NCBI RefSeq assembly: GCF_025506355.1
Contig: NZ_JANZYP010000033.1
Coordinates: forward strand, 1 to 64,000
DNA length: 64,000 nucleotides
DNA from: Sphaerisporangium corydalis
GTDB taxonomy: Bacteria; Actinomycetota; Actinomycetes; Streptosporangiales; Streptosporangiaceae
Direction: 5' to 3'
Of the stretch, positions 26,183 through 34,463 are shown in pieces (within the stretch, counting starts at the first letter, position 1; every line of letters starts with the position of its first letter). A model generated the notes under the pieces. That model was not told where the DNA came from. It ran no database searches and saw only the letters and a program-made list of their open reading frames with translations. The translations under genes were made by a program, and so were the position numbers.

Positions 26183-27319
26183 ATGGAGCAGAGAGCCGAC
26201 GCCGGCGACGTCACGAAGTCCGAAGATGACCCGCTCCAACCCCACGAGCAGTCGCTCGTCCGCGGAGTCAAGATCCTGTCGGTCATGCCCACGTTCCGCT
26301 GCACGGCGGCCTGCGCCAGTTGCGGCACCTACAGCAGTCCGGCGGAGCGCACGGTCCTGAACCCGCAGGCCATCCGTGCGGCCATCGGGGAGGCCCACCG
26401 GCTGGGCTTCGGGATCGTGGTCTTCACCGGAGGTGAGGCCACGCTCCAGCGACGCGACCTGCTCGACGCCATCGCCTATGCGACGAGCCTCGACCTGCCG
26501 ACCCGGTTGGTCACCAACGCATACTGGGCACGGAGCCCGCAGAAGGCCGCGCGGGTCATCGACGAGCTCATGACCGCCGGCCTCACCGAGATCAACTACA
26601 GCACCGGCGACGAGCACGTCCGCTTCGTACCGATCGACCGGGTCGCGGTCGCGGTCGTCGAGGCGGTGAAGCGCCGGCTGCCTGTGCACGTCATGGTCGA
26701 GCTGAGAGCGGAGCGTTCGGTGACGCGGGACACCGTCCTCGGCCGCCCCGAACTGCGCGCGCTGTCGGATTCGCAGCGGGACATGGTCAAGGTGGTGGAG
26801 AGTCCGTGGATGCCGCTCGATCCGCATCAGGTGGAGCGCTATCCCGATGGCCTGACGACCGATTCGGGCAACATATCGGAACGGCTCGGTTGTGACAGCC
26901 TGTTGCGCACGTACACCCTCCAGTCCGACGGTAGGGTCGCGGCGTGCTGCGGGCTGGGCATGCGCGCCATCGACGAGCTCAACGTCACCACCGTCGACGA
27001 GCCCGACTTCCTCGGCCGCGCCGTGCGGACCGCGGAGTCCGACGTGCTCAAGCTGTGGATCCACTCTCTCGGGCCCGACCGCGTCCTGCAGTGGGCCGCG
27101 GAGAAGGATCCCTCGATCCAGTGGCAGGGCATGTACGCGCATCATTGCCAATCGTGCCACCGGGTCTACCAGGATCCGAAGGTCCGCGCCGTCATCCAGG
27201 AGCACGGCCACGAAATGATCGGGACGGTCGCACAGACCCTGTGGCTGGACGAGTACCTGGCGCCGGCGGTCATCGACCAGGCGATGCCTCCGAAGGCCGG
27301 GCTCGACATGACCAGGTGA
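26183..27319 (+). CDS. radical SAM protein, probable peptide/protein-modifying enzyme
   Basis: A 378-residue enzyme. The SAM-binding [4Fe-4S] cluster motif C-x3-C-x2-C is Cys40, Cys44 and Cys47 (FRCTAACASCGTY), and the GGE motif is at 83-85 (VFTGGEATLQ). After the partial TIM barrel come extra cysteines at 237, 255, 256, 322 and 325 (GCDSLL; VAACCGLG; HCQSCH), a SPASM/twitch-like set for auxiliary clusters, as in enzymes that crosslink peptides. There is no N-terminal RRE-like domain obvious in the first 30 residues. The ATG at 26183 follows GGTGA, 4 bp after substrate B, so it is co-translated with it. The chemistry is unknown. Confidence 0.82.
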   Translation: MEQRADAGDVTKSEDDPLQPHEQSLVRGVKILSVMPTFRCTAACASCGTYSSPAERTVLNPQAIRAAIGEAHRLGFGIVVFTGGEATLQRRDLLDAIAYATSLDLPTRLVTNAYWARSPQKAARVIDELMTAGLTEINYSTGDEHVRFVPIDRVAVAVVEAVKRRLPVHVMVELRAERSVTRDTVLGRPELRALSDSQRDMVKVVESPWMPLDPHQVERYPDGLTTDSGNISERLGCDSLLRTYTLQSDGRVAACCGLGMRAIDELNVTTVDEPDFLGRAVRTAESDVLKLWIHSLGPDRVLQWAAEKDPSIQWQGMYAHHCQSCHRVYQDPKVRAVIQEHGHEMIGTVAQTLWLDEYLAPAVIDQAMPPKAGLDMTR

Positions 27320-27411
27320 CATCACTCCCGCCGTCCGCCGATTGGACGGTGACCCGGTGTTCGCGCGCCGCGGCCGGAACTCAACTGCGGGCAGGTGGAT
27401 TCCGGCCGGGG

Positions 27412-27430
27412 GGCCTCCGGGAAGGAGGCC
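27412..27430 (+). terminator. hairpin after the radical SAM operon
   Basis: GGCCTCC (27412-27418) and GGAGGCC (27424-27430) with a 5-nt loop, 93 bp after the radical SAM stop and before the hmgA promoter region. Confidence 0.45.
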
Positions 27431-27460
27431 GCATAGCGTGGTCACCTGCTCGGGCGGGAG

Positions 27461-27526
27461 TTGACATCGGTTCGGGGATGGCGGATCGTCGTACGTATAG
27501 AGGACAGTATTGTCCGATATGCGTAC
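27461..27526 (+). promoter_or_regulatory. hmgA promoter with long imperfect palindrome
   Basis: TTGACA at 27461-27466; a weak -10 GATCGT would lie at 27484-27489. A 36-bp imperfect palindrome spans 27491-27526: outer arms GTACG/CGTAC, inner arms GGACA (27502-27506) and TGTCC (27511-27515) around GTAT. It covers the expected transcription start and ends just before the ribosome binding site CAGGAG, so a bound regulator would block expression of the homogentisate operon. Confidence 0.65.
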
Positions 27527-27540
27527 GTCAGGAGAAGCCG

Positions 27541-28716
27541 ATGCCGTACTACCGCACCGTCGGCGAGGTGCCGCGCAAGAGGCATGTCCAGTTCCCGAAG
27601 CCCGATGGCGGGCTCTACGCGGAGGAACTGATGGGGGAGGAGGGCTTCTCCTCGGACTCCTCACTGCTGTACCACCGCCACCTGCCCACCGCGATCGTCA
27701 AGGCGGAGGCGGTCAGCGAGGGGACCAGGACCGCGCTGTCCCCCAACATCCCCCTGTCCCCGCGCCACTTCCGCACCCAGGACCTCGGCTCGGGCGGCGA
27801 CCTGGTCACCGGCCGGCGACCCCTGGCGGGCAACGCCGACGTCCGCATGTCGTACGCCGCCGCCGACCGGCCCAGCGAGCTGTACCGCGACTCCAAGGGC
27901 GACGAGTGCGTCTACATCGCGAGCGGCAGGGCGCGCTTCGAGTCCACGTACGGGATCATCGAGGCCGGTGAGGGGGACTACGTCGTGATCCCCACCGGCA
28001 CGATCCACCGCTGGGTCCCGCTCGACGGCACCACCGTCCGGGCGCTGACCATCGAGGCCGCCGGGCACATCCGGCCGCCGAAGCGCTACCTGTCGCAGTA
28101 CGGCCAGTTCCTGGAGCACGCGCCGTACTCCGAGCGCGACCTGCGGGCGCCCGGCGAGCCGCTGACCGTGGAGGACGGCGAGACGCCGGTCCTGGTCAGG
28201 ACCCGGGGCGGCCTGACCCGGCTGACGTACGCGCACCACCCGTTCGACGTGGTCGGCTGGGACGGCTGCCTGTACCCGTACGCCTTCAACATCGCCGACT
28301 TCGAGCCGATCGTGAAGCGCACCCACGCGCCGCCGCCCGTCCACCAGACCTTCGAGGGGCCCGGCTTCGTCATCTGCTCGTTCTGCCCCCGGCCGCTGGA
28401 CTTCCACCCCGACGCCGTGCCGATCCCGTACAACCACCACAACGTCGACTCCGACGAGTTCATGTTCTACGCGGGCGGCGACTACACCGCGCGCAAGGGG
28501 TCGGGCATCGACGTCGGGTCCATCTCGCTGCACCCCGCCGGCTTCACGCACGGCCCGCAGCCGGGGGCCGTGGAGGCCGTCGTGGAGGCCGTGCGGCAGG
28601 GTCTGACGGTCACCAGCGAGCTGGCCGTCATGGTCGACACCTTCCGCCCGCTCGACCTCGGCGACGCCGCGCTGTCCTGCGAGGACCCCGGCTACGCCTG
28701 GACGTGGGCCGGATGA
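27541..28716 (+). CDS. hmgA: homogentisate 1,2-dioxygenase
   Basis: A 391-residue cupin dioxygenase that opens the ring of homogentisate to maleylacetoacetate in tyrosine and phenylalanine breakdown. By alignment of motifs with the human enzyme the iron ligands are probably His300 and Glu306 (NHHNVDSDEFMFY) and His337 (HPAGFTHGP). FCPRPLDFHPDAVPIPYNHH is typical for the bacterial forms. CAGGAG precedes the ATG. Its stop overlaps the ATG of the next gene (ATGA). The length is a little shorter than the ~430-residue proteobacterial enzymes. Confidence 0.93.
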   Translation: MPYYRTVGEVPRKRHVQFPKPDGGLYAEELMGEEGFSSDSSLLYHRHLPTAIVKAEAVSEGTRTALSPNIPLSPRHFRTQDLGSGGDLVTGRRPLAGNADVRMSYAAADRPSELYRDSKGDECVYIASGRARFESTYGIIEAGEGDYVVIPTGTIHRWVPLDGTTVRALTIEAAGHIRPPKRYLSQYGQFLEHAPYSERDLRAPGEPLTVEDGETPVLVRTRGGLTRLTYAHHPFDVVGWDGCLYPYAFNIADFEPIVKRTHAPPPVHQTFEGPGFVICSFCPRPLDFHPDAVPIPYNHHNVDSDEFMFYAGGDYTARKGSGIDVGSISLHPAGFTHGPQPGAVEAVVEAVRQGLTVTSELAVMVDTFRPLDLGDAALSCEDPGYAWTWAG

Positions 28717-30788
28717 CCCTCCACGGCACGGACCGCGAGCCGGCCGGGACCGAGGGGGCCGACGGCCCCTCGGCACTGTTCTCCGCCCTGGTCGACGACG
28801 CGGGGCTCTACCCTCCCGCGCTCCTGCCGATGTCGGCGGCCCTGGCCCGGCACTACGCCGACGAGGACGCCGACAGCCCGGTGCTCAGCCACCGCTTCCT
28901 GTGCCCCGCGAGCCGCCTGGACGAACTGCGCGCGATGCTGAGCCGCCCCGTCAAGGTGGGCCTCATCCTCGACACGCCCGCCTACCCCGACCTCGGGCGC
29001 CTCGCCGGGCTGACCGACGTCGACGTCGACCTCGTCGAGGTGGCCCTGCCCGCGGGGACCACGCTGGACGCCCTGGTCGGCCGGCTCCGCCCGGACGTCT
29101 CCACGGCGCGGCTCTTCGTCGAGGTCCCGCCAACGGCCCCGCACGACGTCCCCGACGGCGTCGGGCTGAAGGTGCGCTGCGGCGGGCAGACGCCCGGCCT
29201 GTTCCCCTCCACGCACGAGCTCGGGACCTTCATCCGGGGCTGCGTCGAGCGGAACACCCCGTTCAAGGCCACCGCCGGGCTGCACCACGCGGTCAGGCAC
29301 GCCGATCCGAGCATGGGCGTCTACAAGCACGGGTTCCTGAACCTCGTGCTGGCCGTGTGCGCGGCCATCGACGGCCGCGACCCGGCGCGCGCGCTGGAGC
29401 TCATGGACCGGCGCGAGCTGGTGGCGCGGGCGCGGTCCGTGCCGCCGGAGACGGCGCGGCGGGCGCGTGAGCTGCTCGTCTCCTACGGCTCGTGCAACAC
29501 GCACACGCCCATCGACGACCTGCACCGGCTCGGCCTGGCCGAGCGCCACCGCCGGGCGCCGAGGGCCGCGAAGGAGGAGATCGTGACGTCCAGCTGGGTC
29601 CCCGGGGCCGACACCTCCCCCTACACCATCGCGCACCTTCCCTACGGGGTGTTCTCCCGTCCGGGGGAGCCGCCGCGCGCCGGCGCGCGCATCGGCGACC
29701 ACGTCCTCGACCTCGCGCCCGTCCTGCACGACGAGGTGTTCACGTCAGGGACCCTCAACGACTTCCTGGCCAGGGGGCGCACGGCCTGGCGGGACACCCG
29801 CCGCCGGATCCAGCGCCTGCTCTCGGCGGGCGCGCGGGAGGCCTCGGCCAACCGGGCCGCCACAGAACCGCACCTCATCCCCCTGGACCAGGTGCGCATG
29901 CACCTGCCCGTCGAGATCGGCGACTACGTCGACTTCTACGCCTCGCTGGAGCACGCGACGAACCTCGGGCGCATGTTCCGGCCGGACGCCGAGCCGCTCA
30001 CGCCCAACTGGCGGCACCTGCCCGTCGGCTACCACGGCCGGTCCGGCACCGTCGTGGTGTCCGGCACCCCGGTCACCCGCCCCCGGGGCCAGCGGCTCCC
30101 GGGCCCCGGGCAGGCGCCCGTGCTCGGGCCCTCGCGCAAGCTCGACATCGAGGCCGAGCTGGGCTTCGTCGTCGGCGCCGGGACCCGGCTCGGCGACAGC
30201 GCCGGGGCCTTCGACGACCACGTCTTCGGGGTCGCGCTGGTCAACGACTGGAGCGCCCGCGACATCCAGTCCTGGGAGTACGTGCCGCTCGGCCCGTTCC
30301 TCGGCAAGTCGTTCGCCACGTCGATGTCGGCGTGGATCACCCCCCTGGAGGCCCTGGAGGCGGCCAGGGTCCCCGGGCGCGCCCAGGACCCCGAACCGCT
30401 GGACTACCTGCGCAGGCGGGAGCCGTGGGGGCTGGACCTGACGCTGGAGGTGCGGCTCAACGGCGAGCCGATCTCCGCGCCGCCGTACCGGGAGATGTAC
30501 TGGACGCCGGACCAGATGCTCGCCCACATGACCGTCAACGGCGCCGTCCTGCGCACCGGCGACCTGTTCGCCAGCGGCACGGTCTCGGGGGCCGAGCCGT
30601 CGCAGCGGGGGTCGCTGATCGAGATCAGCTGGAACGGCACCGAGACGATCCGGCTGGCCGACGGGCGGGACCGCACGTTCCTGGAGGACGGCGACACGGT
30701 GACGATCACCGCCTCCGCGCCCGGTCCCGACGGCTCCCGCATCGTGCTGGGCGAGGTGACGGGCACGATCCTGCCCTCCCCGGCCTGA
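28713..30788 (+). CDS. fahA: fumarylacetoacetase fused to an unknown N-terminal domain
   Basis: A continuous 691-codon frame. Residues 1 to about 290 are an unknown domain with conserved-looking segments (LVDDAGLYPPALLPMSAAL; VDVDLVEVALPAG; ERNTPFKATAGLHHAVRH; GFLNLVLAVCAAI; YGSCNTHTPIDDL). Residues from about 291 on are a complete fumarylacetoacetase: GDYVDFYASLEHATNLGRMF, VGYHGRSGTVVVSG, KLDIEAELGFVVG, LVNDWSARDIQSWEYVPLGPFLGKSF. A GTG at 29583 is preceded by a perfect AAGGAGGAG, so a separate 401-residue FahA could be made by internal initiation. FahA splits fumarylacetoacetate into fumarate and acetoacetate, the last step after HmgA. The start overlaps the hmgA stop. Confidence 0.85.
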   Translation: MTLHGTDREPAGTEGADGPSALFSALVDDAGLYPPALLPMSAALARHYADEDADSPVLSHRFLCPASRLDELRAMLSRPVKVGLILDTPAYPDLGRLAGLTDVDVDLVEVALPAGTTLDALVGRLRPDVSTARLFVEVPPTAPHDVPDGVGLKVRCGGQTPGLFPSTHELGTFIRGCVERNTPFKATAGLHHAVRHADPSMGVYKHGFLNLVLAVCAAIDGRDPARALELMDRRELVARARSVPPETARRARELLVSYGSCNTHTPIDDLHRLGLAERHRRAPRAAKEEIVTSSWVPGADTSPYTIAHLPYGVFSRPGEPPRAGARIGDHVLDLAPVLHDEVFTSGTLNDFLARGRTAWRDTRRRIQRLLSAGAREASANRAATEPHLIPLDQVRMHLPVEIGDYVDFYASLEHATNLGRMFRPDAEPLTPNWRHLPVGYHGRSGTVVVSGTPVTRPRGQRLPGPGQAPVLGPSRKLDIEAELGFVVGAGTRLGDSAGAFDDHVFGVALVNDWSARDIQSWEYVPLGPFLGKSFATSMSAWITPLEALEAARVPGRAQDPEPLDYLRRREPWGLDLTLEVRLNGEPISAPPYREMYWTPDQMLAHMTVNGAVLRTGDLFASGTVSGAEPSQRGSLIEISWNGTETIRLADGRDRTFLEDGDTVTITASAPGPDGSRIVLGEVTGTILPSPA
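29571..29585 (+). promoter_or_regulatory. internal ribosome binding site and alternative FahA start
   Basis: AAGGAGGAG (29571-29579) followed by ATC and the GTG at 29583. The downstream product would be VTSSWVPGADTSPYTIAHLP..., a typical FahA N-terminus. No stop codon separates the upstream domain from it. Confidence 0.7.
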
Positions 30789-30945
30789 GATTCCGGCAGC
30801 TCTCCTGGGCGGAATGGCGTAAAGGGAGCGCCACGGACGACGCCGGAGCCCTTGCCCTGCCGTACCGCCGAGAATGGGACTACGGTGGCAATTAAGGAAC
30901 CACAGACGCCTGAAATGCGTTTCTCCTTACAGGAGGGCCGGGGCA

Positions 30946-31377
30946 ATGGACTCGTGGATCTTCTGGCTGATACTCGCGGCCGTGCTGGGCGTGGCGGAGA
31001 TCTTCACGCTCACCGCGGCACTCGGGCTGCTCGGTGCGGCCGCGCTCCTGACCGGTGCCGTCGCGGCCATCGGTGTGCCGACCGGGTTCCAGCTCGTGGT
31101 GTTCATCCTCGCGTCGATCTCCGGCATGGTCGTGCTGCGGCCCATCGCCCAGCGCCACATCATCCAGCCTCCGGTCCGGCAGTTCGGCATCTCGGCCCTG
31201 GTGGGGAAGTCCGCGTACGTGACCAGCGAGGTCACGGGCATGAACGGGCGGGTACGCATCGGCGGAGAGGAATGGTCCGCTCGCGCGTATGACGAGACCC
31301 TGGTGATCCCGGCCGGCGCGACGGTGGACGTCATCGAAATAGAGGGGGCCACCGCCCTCGTGTATCCCCGGGAGTGA
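30946..31377 (+). CDS. NfeD family membrane protein
   Basis: A 143-residue protein with three or four hydrophobic spans in the first ~75 residues and a C-terminal OB-fold NfeD domain (LVGKSAYVTSEVTGMNGRVRIGGEEWSARA). AGGAGG lies before the ATG at 30946. It is directly followed by an SPFH/stomatin gene; NfeD and stomatin homologues form membrane microdomain complexes in bacteria and archaea. Likely involved in membrane quality control or fluidity. Confidence 0.85.
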   Translation: MDSWIFWLILAAVLGVAEIFTLTAALGLLGAAALLTGAVAAIGVPTGFQLVVFILASISGMVVLRPIAQRHIIQPPVRQFGISALVGKSAYVTSEVTGMNGRVRIGGEEWSARAYDETLVIPAGATVDVIEIEGATALVYPRE

Positions 31378-31379
31378 GC

Positions 31380-32465
31380 ATGGACGCCGCTTTGATAGCC
31401 GGAATATTCATCGTCCTGCTGGCGGTCTTCACCGTCCTGCGCGCGGTCAGGATCGTTCCACAGGCCCGCGCGGGGAACGTCGAACGCCTGGGCCGCTACA
31501 GCCGCACCCTCGGTCCCGGCCTCAACTTCGTGATCCCCTACGTGGACCGCGTCCGGCCGCTCATCGACCTGCGCGAGCAGGTCGTGTCCTTCAAGCCGCA
31601 GCCGGTGATCACCGAGGACAACCTGGTCGTCGACATCGACACGGTGCTCTACTTCCAGGTCACCGACCCGCGCGCGGCGGCGTACGAGATCGCCAACTTC
31701 ATCCAGGGCGTCGAGCAGCTCACCGTCACCACGCTGAGGAACGTCGTCGGCGGCATGGACCTGGAGAAGACCCTGACCTCCCGCGACACCATCAACAGCC
31801 AGCTCCGCGGCGTGCTCGACGAGGCCACCGGCAAGTGGGGCATCCGGGTCAACCGGGTGGAGATCAAGGCCATCGACCCGCCGAAGACCATCAAGGAGGC
31901 GATGGAGAAGCAGATGCGCGCCGAGCGGGACAAGCGCGCCGCGATCCTCACCGCAGAAGGCTTCCGCCAGTCGCAGATCCTCACCGCCGAGGGCGAGAAG
32001 CAGAGCGCGATCCTGCGCGCCGAGGGCGACAGGACCGCCGCGATCCTGAAGGCCGAAGGCCAGTCGCAGGCCATCGACGAGGTGTTCCAGGCGGTCCACC
32101 GCAACGACCCCGACCCGAAGCTGCTCGCCTACCAGTACCTCCAGATGCTCCCGCAGCTCGCCCAGGGCCCCGGCAACACGTTCTGGGTCATCCCGAGCGA
32201 GGTCACCTCCGCGTTGCAGGGGGTGTCCAAGGCGTTCACCGAGGCCCTGCCCAAGTCCGCCGCCACCCGGGAGGTCGTGAAGCCGAAGACCGCCGCGCGG
32301 GACGAGGCCGCCCACGCCGCCAAGGCCGCCGAGGAGGCGATCGCCGACGCCGAGAGCTCGGGCCCGCGCCAGCTCGGCCGGGGCGCGGGCATCCCCGACC
32401 CGCTCTCCGCCCTGACCTCCGACCCCGCCCCCGCCGAGCCCCGCAAGGCCCACGGCGAATCCTGA
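31380..32465 (+). CDS. SPFH/stomatin/prohibitin family protein
   Basis: A 361-residue protein with one N-terminal membrane anchor (residues 3-22), the SPFH/band 7 domain (about 25-185: IVPQARAGNVERLGRYSRTLGPGLNFVIPYVD), and an Ala/Glu-rich coiled coil (about 185-235; repeated RDKRAAILTAEGFRQSQILTAEGEK-type helices). The tail from about 290 is low-complexity. ATG at 31380 with GGAG upstream; a GTG at 31374 overlapping the nfeD stop is an alternative. Forms an operon with NfeD. Confidence 0.88.
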   Translation: MDAALIAGIFIVLLAVFTVLRAVRIVPQARAGNVERLGRYSRTLGPGLNFVIPYVDRVRPLIDLREQVVSFKPQPVITEDNLVVDIDTVLYFQVTDPRAAAYEIANFIQGVEQLTVTTLRNVVGGMDLEKTLTSRDTINSQLRGVLDEATGKWGIRVNRVEIKAIDPPKTIKEAMEKQMRAERDKRAAILTAEGFRQSQILTAEGEKQSAILRAEGDRTAAILKAEGQSQAIDEVFQAVHRNDPDPKLLAYQYLQMLPQLAQGPGNTFWVIPSEVTSALQGVSKAFTEALPKSAATREVVKPKTAARDEAAHAAKAAEEAIADAESSGPRQLGRGAGIPDPLSALTSDPAPAEPRKAHGES

Positions 32466-32490
32466 CCCACCCGGGTCCGCAGGACGCGGC

Positions 32491-32573
32491 GGGCTACGCC
32501 GGGCTACGCCGGGCTTCGACGGGTGACGCCGGGCTTCGGCGGGTGACGGCGGCTTCGGCGGGTGACGGCGGGC
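32491..32573. repeat. degenerate ~10-bp/20-bp tandem repeat
   Basis: Units such as GGGCTACGCC, GGGCTTCGAC and GGGTGACGCC recur eight times in a row between the SPFH gene and the convergent GTPase gene. Could act as a bidirectional terminator or be slippage-derived. Confidence 0.75.
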
Positions 32574-32612
32574 ATGGTCCGTCCGGCGATGGGACGGCCC
32601 GCTGGAGGCCGG

Positions 32613-34463
32613 TCAGCGGCGCGCGGTGGTGAGGGCCGTGCCGAACCGGCGGGTGCGGGACAGTTCGTCCCGCACCGGGTCGAGCACCAGTTCCCGGCCG
32701 ACCGCGTCCACGCTCGCGTACAGCGCCTTCCGCGCCTTGCGGGCCCTGCGCCGCGCGCCCAGGGCCGCCGCGATCCGGCACAGCAGAGCGACCAGCACCC
32801 CGGCGGCGGCGCCGCCCGCCAGCAGGGCCGTGGGCCAGGGCACCGTGCCGACCGTCGGCGTCGGCGGCTCGGGGAAGCGCAGGTAGGTGAGGGCGAACAG
32901 CCCGGACAGCCAGCCGATCCCGGCCACCATCACGGCGAACAGCAGCCACTGGAGCAGGCCCGCCACCCGCCACCACCGGGGCCGCCGCCGCGCGCCCACC
33001 GCGGTCGCCGACACCGCCTTGTCCAGGCCGTCGGCCAGGTCGTCCGCCATCGAACGGGCCGCCCGGCGCACGGCCGCCGCCCACGGCTCCGGCAGGCCGC
33101 CCGAGACGGCGGTGCCGACGTCACGGATCGCGGTCTCCATCCGGGACCGCTGGACGGCGGTCGCGGGCGGCAGCGACGTCCGCCCCTCGCCCGCGTGCCC
33201 GGTCTCGGCGCCGCGCCCGGCGGACGGTCCTGCCAGGTGCAGGCGGCGCAGCGGGTCGGGGCGGAACCTGCGCAGCCAGCGGGTCACCGGCCAGCCGGTG
33301 GCGGCGACCGACCGGTGCCGGTGGGCCTTGGCGACCGCCGCGACCACCAGCGGGACGCCCGCCGCCTCGGCGAGCGCGGCCGTCAGCGGCCTGGCCAGCA
33401 CGTCGTCGAGCGCCGCCTCCGCCGCCCCGGCCCGCTTCTCCAGCTCCTCCACCGACCCGGGAACCTCACCGCCCCGCTCCCGCCGGACACCGCCGGCGTC
33501 CCGGGCACCCGTACCGCCGGCGTTCCACGGACCCGTGCCGCCGGCGTCCCGGGCACCCGTACCGTCCACGTCACGGAGACCGGTGCCGGTGGCGTTCCGG
33601 CCGCCAGGCTCCGGGTCGCGGACGCTCGCCGGCCCTCCGTCCGCGTCCCGGCCGCCCGCGGACGCCAGGGCCAGCGCGTCGGCGGCCGTGCCCGCGTCGG
33701 CCGTCAGGCGCGTCGCCCACGTGCGCCGGTCGGCGACCCGCTTGGCCAGCGTCGCGCGCAGGTCGGCGATCCCGGTGCCCTTGGTCACGGAGGTGCCGAT
33801 GACGGGCACGCCGGAGAGCCCGTCCTCGTCCAGCAGCCGCCGCAGGTCGCCCACGCAACGCTCGGCCGCCGCCGGGGCGAGGCGGTCGGTCTGGTTCAGC
33901 ACGACGAGCATGACGTCCCGGTGCCTGCCGAGAGACCGCAGGTAGCGTTCGTGCACCGCCGCGTCGGCGTACTTCTGCGGGTCGAGCACCCACACCAGCA
34001 GGTCGACCACCGCGACCAGCCGGTCCACCTCCAGCCGGTGGGCCAGTTCGATGGAGTCGTGGTCGGGCAGGTCCAGCAGGATCAGCCCCGACAGCTCGTC
34101 GGGGCCGCCGACCGCGTGGCGGTGGGGGACGCGCAGCCAGTCGAGCAGCGGTCCCGCGCCCTCCGGGTCCCACATCGCCGCCTGGGCCGTGGACGTCGTC
34201 GGCCGCGTCACCCCGACCCCGGCGAGCGACGTGCCCGACAGCGCGTTGAACAGGGACGACTTCCCGCTGCCCGTCGCACCGGCGAGCGCCACGACGGTGT
34301 GCTCCACCGACAGGCTGCGCCGCGCGCCCGCGCGGGACACGACGTCACGGGCCCGCGCGACCGCCTCCGCGTCCAACCGGCCCTCGGCGAGCCCGGCCGC
34401 CTCGCCGAGCGCGGCGAGCCTGTCGTCGAGCGACACCGCACCCGGCCGCCGGAGCAGCTTCAC
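32613..34463 (-). CDS. dynamin-like/YfjP-type GTPase, second of a pair
   Basis: A 616-residue GTPase. G1 is GATGSGKSS (62-70), G3 DLPD (131-134) and G4 NQTD (190-193). The middle (about residues 280-335) carries degenerate repeats of the form GTGARDAGG, absent from most homologues. Two adjacent hydrophobic segments near residues 500-555 (LLQWLLFAVMVAGIGWLSGLF; ALLAGGAAAGVLVALLC) anchor it to the membrane. Its GTG start overlaps the stop of the upstream GTPase gene (34460-34463), so the two are produced together. Such paired GTPases in actinomycetes resemble the dynamin-like DynA/DynB proteins for membrane remodelling in sporulation division; the assignment is inferred from architecture. Confidence 0.78.
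   Translation of the reverse strand: MKLLRRPGAVSLDDRLAALGEAAGLAEGRLDAEAVARARDVVSRAGARRSLSVEHTVVALAGATGSGKSSLFNALSGTSLAGVGVTRPTTSTAQAAMWDPEGAGPLLDWLRVPHRHAVGGPDELSGLILLDLPDHDSIELAHRLEVDRLVAVVDLLVWVLDPQKYADAAVHERYLRSLGRHRDVMLVVLNQTDRLAPAAAERCVGDLRRLLDEDGLSGVPVIGTSVTKGTGIADLRATLAKRVADRRTWATRLTADAGTAADALALASAGGRDADGGPASVRDPEPGGRNATGTGLRDVDGTGARDAGGTGPWNAGGTGARDAGGVRRERGGEVPGSVEELEKRAGAAEAALDDVLARPLTAALAEAAGVPLVVAAVAKAHRHRSVAATGWPVTRWLRRFRPDPLRRLHLAGPSAGRGAETGHAGEGRTSLPPATAVQRSRMETAIRDVGTAVSGGLPEPWAAAVRRAARSMADDLADGLDKAVSATAVGARRRPRWWRVAGLLQWLLFAVMVAGIGWLSGLFALTYLRFPEPPTPTVGTVPWPTALLAGGAAAGVLVALLCRIAAALGARRRARKARKALYASVDAVGRELVLDPVRDELSRTRRFGTALTTARR

Noticed and set aside
24506-27319. Classical lanthipeptide or lasso cluster
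   Set aside because: No LanM/LanB-like, cyclase, asparagine-synthetase-like, peptidase or ABC exporter gene is nearby.
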